This document shows positions 23,494-31,293 of a stretch of 36,636 nt of DNA, in pieces (the first letter of the stretch is position 1; the number at the start of each line of letters is the position of its first letter). A program made the translations under genes and the position numbers. This DNA is from Bacteroidaceae bacterium (GTDB taxonomy: Bacteria > Bacteroidota > Bacteroidia > Bacteroidales > Bacteroidaceae), in the NCBI GenBank assembly GCA_017650105.1, contig JAGCFO010000002.1, positions 1 to 36,636 of the forward strand. The letters are read 5' to 3'. The notes beneath the pieces were generated by a model. The model saw only the letters and a list, made by a program, of their open reading frames with translations, had not been told where the DNA came from and ran no database searches.

Positions 23494-23508
23494 ATCGAGC
23501 GCCTCCTT

Positions 23509-26040
23509 TTACAAGCCAGAAATAACTCCCTGCAAATCGACAGGAAGCGAAGTGTTGTATCCCTGCGAGAAATAGACTACGCGCCCGAAGGAGTCGGCAA
23601 CGACAATAACAGGCAACCTATCGAAAGGAGTGCTGCATCCGCTGCACAGAGCCTTTGCCAGAGCCATCGGCTGAATGCGCTCGGTGAGGGGGAGCACATC
23701 TTCCTTGCCTGCAACACTACGCAGCGCCTTGTCGCTGTTGACTTCCAAAACGCATACTGGCCTACCCCACTTCTGCAACGTGGGAGCCATACCCCGAAGC
23801 AGCCCACGGGCATGTGTGGAAGGCTCATCCCTCTCTCCCAGAATAGCTAGGAGGAAGTATCCCCTTCCTGTGAGCGGCAGCAGAGGGTCGGCATCGAAGT
23901 TTCCGATTACCGCTATCTCCTCTTTTGCCTCACGCAGGACGAGAGGCACAACGACAGTACCGTCATCATTCGCGTTTTCGCTGTCGGCTCCCACTTCCAC
24001 AAACTCCAAGTGAGCCAGCACGGCACCCGAAGCAAGGCGCTTGCCCGATGTGATAAGATAGTAGCCCTTGTCCACTTCGTAGGGGCGACGAAACAGCGTC
24101 TCCCACGATGCCAGCGTGCCTATCTCCGTTGCTTCTCCCTCCTCGAAATTGTAGAGATGAGCCCTGCCGTCGTTGAGGGAAGATATCGTGAAGTGGGTGT
24201 AATAGACAGGATTGGGAAGGAAAGGCTGTGGCGTGTATTCGGCAGCAATCCTGCCCTTCGAGTGCTCTCCCTGCGAAGGATTCTTGCCGGCTGAGGCATT
24301 CTCCTCCTCTACCGAGAGCCATTCGTTTGCCCAGCGATACTGCGTCTTTCCTGTCACCTCATCGATGCGAGCCTCGAATCCGAGGGCGCGGCAGAGGGCA
24401 ACAAAGAAGATATGTCTGTTCAACGCATCCGAAACACGGTTCTGCCACACGGTAATGGGCGCCATACGAAGGTCTTGGGGATTCTGCCCTTCCACAACGC
24501 GCACGTTCTCGCAAGTCCATTTCCACACTTCGGCAGGAGACTTGAACTGCGGCAACGAGGAGACATCTATCTTTGAGCGGAAGGGGCGCAACTGCTCTCT
24601 CTCCACACGAGGACATTCCCGATAAACGCTCCAGACGTCTTCAGAAGCCAGATCCAGATGACTCCGAGCCTGCGTATTCAAAGCATCCTCCAGCACATCG
24701 GGAGTAACGTCGCGACGGTCTTTGTCGGAAAGGGAGGCTATCAGCAGCTCAACCTGCGGATTGCCGGGATGACGGTTTCTGAAAGCATCCAGCACCACTT
24801 TTCCCGCAGGAACGGCGTGTGATGCCAGTCGGAGCGAGTCTTCGTAAGCGAAACGTACTGCACAGGCTGCCTTCTCTTCGTCTGTCGCATCGGAGGGTAT
24901 GGGATTCTCGGCAGGAGGCACAATATCGATGTCAGCCGAGAAACGTTTCCCGACGGGATACTGAAGCACGACATCCGTGTTCTCTTCCTGCACTTTGGAG
25001 AAGCCAAACATCCCTTCCTTGCTTGCCCAAGCCAGCAAATCTCCCTTGCCGGTAATCAAAGAAGCCTTCCCGTCGGTGCCTGTCACATAGGTAGCCACAG
25101 TGTAGAATTCGGCATAGTTGTAAATTTTGAATTCCACCGTAGCACCCTCTACGGGCTTCCCTTCGGCATCCTTCACGGTTACCACATTCTTCCTTATCGG
25201 CACATAGTTTGCAATGACGTTTATCTCCGTATGGAGCGGGCTGCTGTCGATGACGTCTTCGTTTTCATCTATAGCATACTGCCCAAACACTCGGGTGTGC
25301 ATCAGCATAGCGCGACTTGCCGGAGCATTAAACCAAGCTATATTGAGTCGCGGCTCTGGCTCACAAGCACCGAGGAAATACCATTTCCCGTCAACCCAGG
25401 CTTCCACCCACGCGTGATTGTCGTCGGTATGTGCCCAGCGGGGAGTGTAGACCTGACGCGCAGGGATTCCTACTGCCCTCAGGGCAGCCACACCCAGCAC
25501 GCTCTCTTCCCCGCAGCGCCCTGTGCCTGTGGCTATCGTTGCAAGAGGACTGGAAGTACGCGCATCGGAAGGCTTGTAGGTAGCCTGCTCGTGACACCAA
25601 TGGTTCACCTCCAACACAGCGTCGTACATGCTCATTCCCTTCACGCGCCGGCAGAGGGAATCGGCCCACACGGTTCGGAAGTCGTCAAGATTTTCGTTGT
25701 TGACGCGAGGAGGGAGCACAAAGTGCCGAAACTCCTTCTCGGGAACGTTCCAGCCCATTTCCTCACGCACTTTGAGGGCTGACTTCGTCTGTGCCTCCCA
25801 ATAGCTGAAGGGCTGCATAGCGATGTCGGGCAAAGGGAGGTAGCTGTAGAGGAACTCCATATAGAAGCGCTCGTCGGGTGTCAGTTCCGCTTTCTCAAGG
25901 GGCTGCCACACACTTTGCTCTAACTCGGGCAAGGAGGCCTGCCGCTCTGCGAGGGGGAGTGTCTCCTTCTGGCTCCCACTGCAGGCATTCAGCATGAGAA
26001 GAGGGAGAAGAAGGGAAAATATCTGATTCGGGGTTTTCAT
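23509..26040 (-). CDS. Transglutaminase-like lipoprotein, multidomain
   Basis: An 843-residue lipoprotein (lipobox LNAC, Cys20). Residues of about 130-235 form a transglutaminase-like domain with Cys176 in GTGRCGEES and His209 in DDNHAWVEAWV; the third position lies in FLGACEPEP, where Asp is replaced by an acidic Glu context. Then come a carboxypeptidase-regulatory-like beta domain (about 285-365, VTVKDAEGKPVEGATVEFKIYN), a second region (about 510-580, WKWTCENVRVVEGQ...FFVALCRALGFEARI) that looks like a transglutaminase half without its catalytic residues, and a C-terminal part (about 700-843, AVIGNFDADPLLPLTGRGYFLLAILG) with a thioredoxin-like look. It likely acts as a surface or periplasmic peptidase or amidase in the same run as the C10 and M28 peptidases. 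Confidence 0.84.
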   Translation of the reverse strand: MKTPNQIFSLLLPLLMLNACSGSQKETLPLAERQASLPELEQSVWQPLEKAELTPDERFYMEFLYSYLPLPDIAMQPFSYWEAQTKSALKVREEMGWNVPEKEFRHFVLPPRVNNENLDDFRTVWADSLCRRVKGMSMYDAVLEVNHWCHEQATYKPSDARTSSPLATIATGTGRCGEESVLGVAALRAVGIPARQVYTPRWAHTDDNHAWVEAWVDGKWYFLGACEPEPRLNIAWFNAPASRAMLMHTRVFGQYAIDENEDVIDSSPLHTEINVIANYVPIRKNVVTVKDAEGKPVEGATVEFKIYNYAEFYTVATYVTGTDGKASLITGKGDLLAWASKEGMFGFSKVQEENTDVVLQYPVGKRFSADIDIVPPAENPIPSDATDEEKAACAVRFAYEDSLRLASHAVPAGKVVLDAFRNRHPGNPQVELLIASLSDKDRRDVTPDVLEDALNTQARSHLDLASEDVWSVYRECPRVEREQLRPFRSKIDVSSLPQFKSPAEVWKWTCENVRVVEGQNPQDLRMAPITVWQNRVSDALNRHIFFVALCRALGFEARIDEVTGKTQYRWANEWLSVEEENASAGKNPSQGEHSKGRIAAEYTPQPFLPNPVYYTHFTISSLNDGRAHLYNFEEGEATEIGTLASWETLFRRPYEVDKGYYLITSGKRLASGAVLAHLEFVEVGADSENANDDGTVVVPLVLREAKEEIAVIGNFDADPLLPLTGRGYFLLAILGERDEPSTHARGLLRGMAPTLQKWGRPVCVLEVNSDKALRSVAGKEDVLPLTERIQPMALAKALCSGCSTPFDRLPVIVVADSFGRVVYFSQGYNTSLPVDLQGVISGL

Positions 26041-26115
26041 AATGCGAATGGGTGTGTTTGTATAATTCGAATTCGTTTCCTTTCGGTTCTTCGTTCAAGA
26101 ATAGTTTACCTCTGT

Positions 26116-27513
26116 TTAAAGTTCCTTCTGGAATGTCAGCTCCAAGATAACGTCGGGTGCACCAGGCTCCACCTCAGGCAACGAGAGGGCAATACCTGTT
26201 TTGTCCTGCTTGAAGGTAACTTTCTGCTCGCTATGGAAGAGACGAGCATCCTTCAGCTTGTTTGTGCCTTTCGGGATATCAAGGGAGAGGGATGTCGGGA
26301 TTGCCTCGTCCTGCGATGAGGGCAGGATGTGCACGTAGAGGGTTTTCCCGCGCTGTGTCGTCACGCCCCAAGGTTGTGCCTCGATGCAGCCCCCTTGAGT
26401 GCCGTAGATGCTTTCGCCGTTCTCCTTGAGCCATTCGCCCATGATGGAAAGTCTTTCCAGCGCCTCCTCAGGCAGAGTGCCGTCGGGACGGGGGCCAACG
26501 TTCAGCAGCAGATTGGCTCCCTTGCCTGCCGCACGCACGAGGTATTGAATGAGGTACATCGGAGACTTGTAGTTCTTGTCTCTCATGTGATACCCCCAAC
26601 TGTCGTTCATCGTCCTGCATGTCTCAAGAGGCAGACGCGAAATCTCCTGCCCCGAGAGCCCGGCATCGTTCTGCCCGGGGATATCCTGCTCGAAAATCTG
26701 AATGTCCTCCCCTTCGAAGGGCAACAGGTGATGATTGTTGCCGATGAGGCAGGCAGGCTGCAGCTTGTGGATGAGGGTGTACTGCTCCCACAGATTCCAG
26801 ATATTAGGCTGCTCCTCTCTGGGAAAAGCATCCTGGTCCCAGACGCCGTCGAACCAAATAGCTCCGATAGGCCCGTACTTTGTGAGCAGCTCCGTAAGCT
26901 GGGTGTTCATGAAGTCCAGATAGGTGCGCTTCAGTTGCTTGGGCTCCTTGGGTGTGGCGTCATCCTTCTGCTTGGCACGTTCTTCGGCAGCAATCTGGCG
27001 TCCTGTGCCCCACCCCGTACGCCCGAGGGGATAGTAGTCTTCACGCCCCCAGTCGAGATGACTGTAGTAGAAATGAAGCTTGATGCCTTGCTTCTCGCAC
27101 TCCTTTGCCAGCTCGGCAATGATGTCGCGCTTGAAGGGTGTGGCATCCACGATGTTGTAGCTGCTGGCTTTGGTGCCGAACATCGAGAATCCGTCGTGAT
27201 GCCTGCTGGTGATGGTGATATACTTGGCACCGCTTGCCTTGATGGCGCTTACCCACTTGGCAGCATCGAATTTGGAAGGATAGAAGCCGGAAGCCAGACG
27301 ACTGTATTCGGCATAGGGAAGGTTCTGAGTGTTCATCACCCACTCGCCGTCGCCTAGCATGGAATAGATGCCCCAGTGGATGAAGATGCCAAAGCGTGCA
27401 TCTTCAAACTCGGCACGTGCTTTCAAGTTCGATTCCGAAGGAGTGTATCCTACTTGAGCAAACACCGACAATGAGAGGAAAAGACCGATGAAAAGGGAGA
27501 TTTTCTTATTCAT
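26116..27513 (-). CDS. Alpha-L-fucosidase (GH29)
   Basis: A 465-residue secreted glycosidase with signal peptide ending at VFAQ (20). GH29 hallmarks are FGIFIHWGIYSMLGDGEWVM (41-60), SRHHDGFSMF (103-112), FYYSHLDWG and the nucleophile Asp222 in GAIWFDGVWDQ. NLLLNVGPRPDGT closes the barrel, and a beta-sandwich follows from about 385. It would remove terminal fucose from host glycans such as mucins. No dedicated SusC/D pair is adjacent; it sits between an S9 peptidase gene (86 bp upstream) and the transglutaminase-like gene (75 bp downstream), consistent with glycoprotein breakdown. Confidence 0.95.
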   Translation of the reverse strand: MNKKISLFIGLFLSLSVFAQVGYTPSESNLKARAEFEDARFGIFIHWGIYSMLGDGEWVMNTQNLPYAEYSRLASGFYPSKFDAAKWVSAIKASGAKYITITSRHHDGFSMFGTKASSYNIVDATPFKRDIIAELAKECEKQGIKLHFYYSHLDWGREDYYPLGRTGWGTGRQIAAEERAKQKDDATPKEPKQLKRTYLDFMNTQLTELLTKYGPIGAIWFDGVWDQDAFPREEQPNIWNLWEQYTLIHKLQPACLIGNNHHLLPFEGEDIQIFEQDIPGQNDAGLSGQEISRLPLETCRTMNDSWGYHMRDKNYKSPMYLIQYLVRAAGKGANLLLNVGPRPDGTLPEEALERLSIMGEWLKENGESIYGTQGGCIEAQPWGVTTQRGKTLYVHILPSSQDEAIPTSLSLDIPKGTNKLKDARLFHSEQKVTFKQDKTGIALSLPEVEPGAPDVILELTFQKEL

Positions 27514-27599
27514 AGCAAATATTTTTTATTGCAACAGTACATTTATTATTTCATATCATAATGCGTTTCGGGGAGAGCCCCCACGGGGAAAAGGACATG

Positions 27600-29945
27600 T
27601 CAGAAAGTCTTCACGTCGGTCCACTGCGGTGGATTCACTCCCAGCAGATGACGCACGAAGAAATCGTAGCGCTTATGTTCCCCGAACGCCTCGCCCACAG
27701 TGTGGTGTGCGCCTGGGATGACAACAAGTTCAAAGTCTTTGTTTGCCTTGATGAGGGCATCTGCAACCTGCATAGTAGAAGCAGGGTCTACATTATCGTC
27801 CAGTTCTCCCACCACCAGCATCAGCGGGCGCTGCAGCAGATGAGCATTCTCCACGTTAGAGCCCTCCTTGTACTGCTCTCCTACGGGGTATCCCAGCCAC
27901 AGCTCATTCCACCAAATCTTGTCCATTCGGTTGTCGTGACATCCACAGGCGCTGTAGCAACATTTATAGAACTCGGGGAAGAAGAGCGTAGCCGTGAGCG
28001 ACTCCTGCCCTCCTGCCGAGCAGCCGTAGATGCCCACCCTGTCGATGTCCATATAAGGATATTTCTCCGCTGCCGCTTTAATCCAGGCTATATGGTCGGG
28101 GATGCCCGCATCCTTGAGGTTGCGCGAGCAGATATTCTCAAACTCACGTGAGCGGAACGAGGTGCCCATACCGTCCACCATCACTACTATGAATCCCAGC
28201 TCGGCAAGGGGTGTCATATAGTAATTGTAGGCTTGGAACGATTTTGGAACGTACTGGTCACCAGGCCCTTGGTAGATGTACTCGACGATGGGATATTTCT
28301 TCGAGGGGTCGAAGTTTGTGGGACGGGCGATAAGTCCCCACATGTTAGTCTTTCCGTCACGCCCGGGCGCTACAAACACCTCTGGAGCCTTCCACCCAGC
28401 CTCCTCGAGACGTGAGATGTCGGCTTTAGCTAGTTGTTTCACCACACTTCCGTCTGAGGCGCGTCGCAGCACTGTCTGAGGAGCTTCTGCCACCGTCGAC
28501 CAACTATCTACCAGATACTTCCTGTCGGGCGAGAACGTTGCCCTGTGATGTCCCTCGGCAGGCGTGAGGTCCACGAGTCCCGTGCCGTCGAAGCGTATGC
28601 GATAGTAGTGTATGAAGTAGGGATCCTCACCCGTTGGTGCCCCCAGGGGTGCGGCATGCACACCGTTGGCAGTGAAGTAGATGGTTTCGTTCTCCTCATC
28701 CACAAACAGCACCTGGCGCACGTACCACGGGCCTTTCGTAATCTGGTTGATAGGCTTGCACGTTGCCCTATCATAGAGATAGAGGTGCTGGTATCCGTCG
28801 CGCTCGCTGCTCCAGATGAAGCGCTTCCCGTCGTTCAGGAAATGATTCCACAGGCGCGGATAGTTCACATATTTGTCGCTTGTCTCCTCTGCCATCGTGC
28901 GCAGCTCTCCCGTTTCTGCCGAGAGCTCCAGCAGGCGGTACACCTGATGCCCGCGCTGATTGTATTCGAAACGTACCGAACGGCTATCGCTGTCCCAATA
29001 GGGTCCCGAGAGGTCATACTGATTGGCTATCGCCTCAGGCGAGGGGCACACTACGCGCCCTGTCTCCACCTCAAAGATGCAGGGAGTCTTCTGCATCAAG
29101 TCATCGCCGGGCTTCGCATACTCCTGCTTGTGCAGCTTAGGCTGCAGCTGATCGGCGGGAGAGGACTCGACGTAGTAGACGTATCGTTTCTCGGCAACGG
29201 GGCGTATCTTGTTCACAGCTATATACTTGCCGTCGGGAGACCAGCGCAGGCGCGACGAGTAGTAGTTTGCCAGCGTGCCGTCGATGCTGAGGGCGCGAGC
29301 CTTTCCTCCCCTTGCGGGACGCACCCAGACGTTAGCGTCGCGTATGAAAGCCGTCCACTTCCCGTCGGGAGAGGGGATTTCGGTGACACCCTTTTCATCG
29401 TCTACCTCCATCCAATGCCTTTGTGGTGCGCGCGAGCCACCGAATCGTCCCTCCTGCTGAACCTTTGAAAGGGTGTTTTTCTTCGCGTTATAGAGCCAGT
29501 TGGAGCCTGCCGCGAAGAACTGCAGCGTGTCGCCCTTCTCGCTCACGCGAAGGCGCTGGAGCTCCAGCCGCTCGGCTTTCACTTCCTGCCCTGTCTCCTT
29601 CGAGAGCATCTTGGCAAGCTTCTTGGTGTCGAAGAGGGGCTTCTCCGTACCCTTGTCAGCATCCAGCAGCACGTATTCGGTGGTGCCTGCTGCGCGGCGC
29701 TGGTACCAGAAGGTGTGAGTGTTGCCCACCCAGTGGGGCTCCACACCGGAGTTGGTAATCTTGTCGGAGCTGTATCGGCTACGCATGCCGTAGGCACGAT
29801 TGTAGTCTTCGAGGGTGCCCTGTGCGAAGGCATTCAGCCCGCACAGCAAGGGGAGCAGCATGCAGAGCCCGAGGACGAGTCTCTTCGACATGAGTGAGAC
29901 AGTCTTCTTGGGCTGCAGCGTGGGGATTGTGTTGTCAGTTTTCAT
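27600..29945 (-). CDS. S9 family prolyl peptidase (DPP-IV type)
   Basis: A 781-residue exported peptidase. A signal peptide (MSKRLVLGLCMLLPLLCGL) begins 18 residues after ATG 29945, so ATG 29891 is a possible start. Residues of about 100-530 are the beta-propeller (DPPIV_N): RWSPDGKYIAV, FIWSSERDGYQHLYLYD, ITKGPWYVRQV. The C-terminal alpha/beta hydrolase has Ser643 in GCSAGGQES, where most DPP-IV enzymes have GWSYGG, Asp716 in GELDDNVDP, and His747 or His748 in GAHHTVG. It would cut dipeptides from the N-terminus of peptides. It starts 15 bp after the DUF4249 gene, in the same operon as the TonB receptor. Confidence 0.92.
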   Translation of the reverse strand: MKTDNTIPTLQPKKTVSLMSKRLVLGLCMLLPLLCGLNAFAQGTLEDYNRAYGMRSRYSSDKITNSGVEPHWVGNTHTFWYQRRAAGTTEYVLLDADKGTEKPLFDTKKLAKMLSKETGQEVKAERLELQRLRVSEKGDTLQFFAAGSNWLYNAKKNTLSKVQQEGRFGGSRAPQRHWMEVDDEKGVTEIPSPDGKWTAFIRDANVWVRPARGGKARALSIDGTLANYYSSRLRWSPDGKYIAVNKIRPVAEKRYVYYVESSPADQLQPKLHKQEYAKPGDDLMQKTPCIFEVETGRVVCPSPEAIANQYDLSGPYWDSDSRSVRFEYNQRGHQVYRLLELSAETGELRTMAEETSDKYVNYPRLWNHFLNDGKRFIWSSERDGYQHLYLYDRATCKPINQITKGPWYVRQVLFVDEENETIYFTANGVHAAPLGAPTGEDPYFIHYYRIRFDGTGLVDLTPAEGHHRATFSPDRKYLVDSWSTVAEAPQTVLRRASDGSVVKQLAKADISRLEEAGWKAPEVFVAPGRDGKTNMWGLIARPTNFDPSKKYPIVEYIYQGPGDQYVPKSFQAYNYYMTPLAELGFIVVMVDGMGTSFRSREFENICSRNLKDAGIPDHIAWIKAAAEKYPYMDIDRVGIYGCSAGGQESLTATLFFPEFYKCCYSACGCHDNRMDKIWWNELWLGYPVGEQYKEGSNVENAHLLQRPLMLVVGELDDNVDPASTMQVADALIKANKDFELVVIPGAHHTVGEAFGEHKRYDFFVRHLLGVNPPQWTDVKTF

Positions 29946-29960
29946 GGTGTGTTGTATTGA

Positions 29961-31226
29961 TTAGTGAAAAGTGGATTCTCTCTGCACCGAAAGGGTGCGT
30001 GTGGATGTGGCACCCATGATGCCTATGCCTCCGTCGATGTTACACGTTATCTGCACGGGCTCCGAGAAGGGCGACCAAGATGCACCGTCGTACTTCTCCA
30101 CCGACTTCAGATAGTAGTAGTATTCCGACGTCAGTGTCTCCAGCGTCACGTCGATGCGGTAGTCCATCGTTCTGCCGATGATGTCCCAGGGGTTGCCGTA
30201 GTCCACCAGTTCGTTGTCCTCTTCGGGGTTGTAGGCATAGTAGTACCATCCGTTGGTGATGTAGTGCTCTTCGGGATGAAAGTAGTAGTAGTTTCCTCCC
30301 TGCCAGCCTGGAGTCTGCATCAGGATGTCGAAGGAAAGTGTGTTGCCGCTCTCGCCATCGAGGTTGTCGCTGCTGAAGAGGAACGTCTTCGGGCCTGCCG
30401 TGTACGAGGCGTCGGGGTCGTCCCCTCCCAGCCCGAGGTCGATGTCGAGGAAGTCGAAGTCGAAGTCCATATCGTCCATTCCCAGCGCATAGCTTGTCGT
30501 AGCGGGGATGGAGTAGTAGCTCAGGGCGTCGATGCTGAGGGTGCCGTCCTCGTTCTCCTGGGCATCGCCGTAGTCGTAGTTGATGAGCGACATGCCCGGT
30601 CCTTCGGTAAGGCGGAAGGTGTACATCGGGTTGATGGTGAGACGGTAGAACTGCGTGTTTTTCTGCGCGTCGTCAATCACAAAGTTTACTTTCCACACTG
30701 AGTCTACGCGGCAGGCATAGAGCCCGTAGAATTGGTTATTCGCGTCTACGCTATCTTGTCGGTAGCTCTCGTAGGGCACCGTTTTGCTGTGTGTGTGCAG
30801 CGTTGCTCCGTGGGGCACCGTCATCTGCGCCGTAGCCTCGCCGTAGGTGGCATGCGTCACCTTCACGGCAACCTCGTCGCCTTCGTGCAGCGTGCGAGAG
30901 TCGTTGTAGGTCTGCGTCTCCTTGTCGAAGGGGAGGATGGCAACGTTGCCGTTCACGCTCAGTGTCACCTTGGCGTCGCTCAGTTTCTTGTGGATAGAGT
31001 TGTCGCTCACCTCGAGGAAGAAGACGCTGTGCGAGACGTCCACAGCTACCGTTCCTCCTGCTTCGGCCACGATGTTTACCACCAGCAGGGGTTTCTCGTC
31101 GGGTCCGTTGTATTCTATCTCCTTCTCGCACGATGTGAGGAGAGCTGCGCTGAGGCAGAGCATGCCGGCAGGCAGCAGGGCCAGCAGGCGTGTGATGTGA
31201 GATATGTGGTTTCGTTCTTTCTTCAT
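29961..31226 (-). CDS. DUF4249 lipoprotein
   Basis: A 421-residue lipoprotein with lipobox ALLTSC (Cys33), then the DUF4249 pattern: IEYNGPDEKPLLVVNIVAEAGG, SDAKVTLSVNG, YNDSRTLHEGDEVAVKVTH, ATAQMTVPHG and the long beta-rich C-terminal half. DUF4249 proteins are regularly paired with TonB-dependent receptors, as here (the receptor ends 67 bp upstream), and are presumed to be outer-membrane partners for substrate capture. The first seven codons read MKKERNH and are in register with degenerate 21-bp repeats upstream (31227-31289). An Asp-rich stretch near 270-285 (DDMDFDFDFLDIDLGLGGDDPD) might bind calcium. Confidence 0.88.
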   Translation of the reverse strand: MKKERNHISHITRLLALLPAGMLCLSAALLTSCEKEIEYNGPDEKPLLVVNIVAEAGGTVAVDVSHSVFFLEVSDNSIHKKLSDAKVTLSVNGNVAILPFDKETQTYNDSRTLHEGDEVAVKVTHATYGEATAQMTVPHGATLHTHSKTVPYESYRQDSVDANNQFYGLYACRVDSVWKVNFVIDDAQKNTQFYRLTINPMYTFRLTEGPGMSLINYDYGDAQENEDGTLSIDALSYYSIPATTSYALGMDDMDFDFDFLDIDLGLGGDDPDASYTAGPKTFLFSSDNLDGESGNTLSFDILMQTPGWQGGNYYYFHPEEHYITNGWYYYAYNPEEDNELVDYGNPWDIIGRTMDYRIDVTLETLTSEYYYYLKSVEKYDGASWSPFSEPVQITCNIDGGIGIMGATSTRTLSVQRESTFH

Positions 31227-31289
31227 AGTCGTTTATTTGTTGTCGAGCCGAAATTTTCCGCAAAGCATATCGCGATATTCCTTCTTCTC
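31206..31289 (-). repeat. Degenerate 21-bp heptad repeat running into a gene start (copy G)
   Basis: On the minus strand, 21-bp units at 31289, 31268, 31247 and 31226 read EKKEYRD, MLCGKFR, LDNK then a stop, and MKKERNH. The first is a good family member, the second and third are degenerate, and the fourth is the start of the DUF4249 protein. An 11-codon ORF (31268-31236) therefore precedes the gene by 9 bp. Confidence 0.45.
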
Positions 31290-31293
31290 CGTG

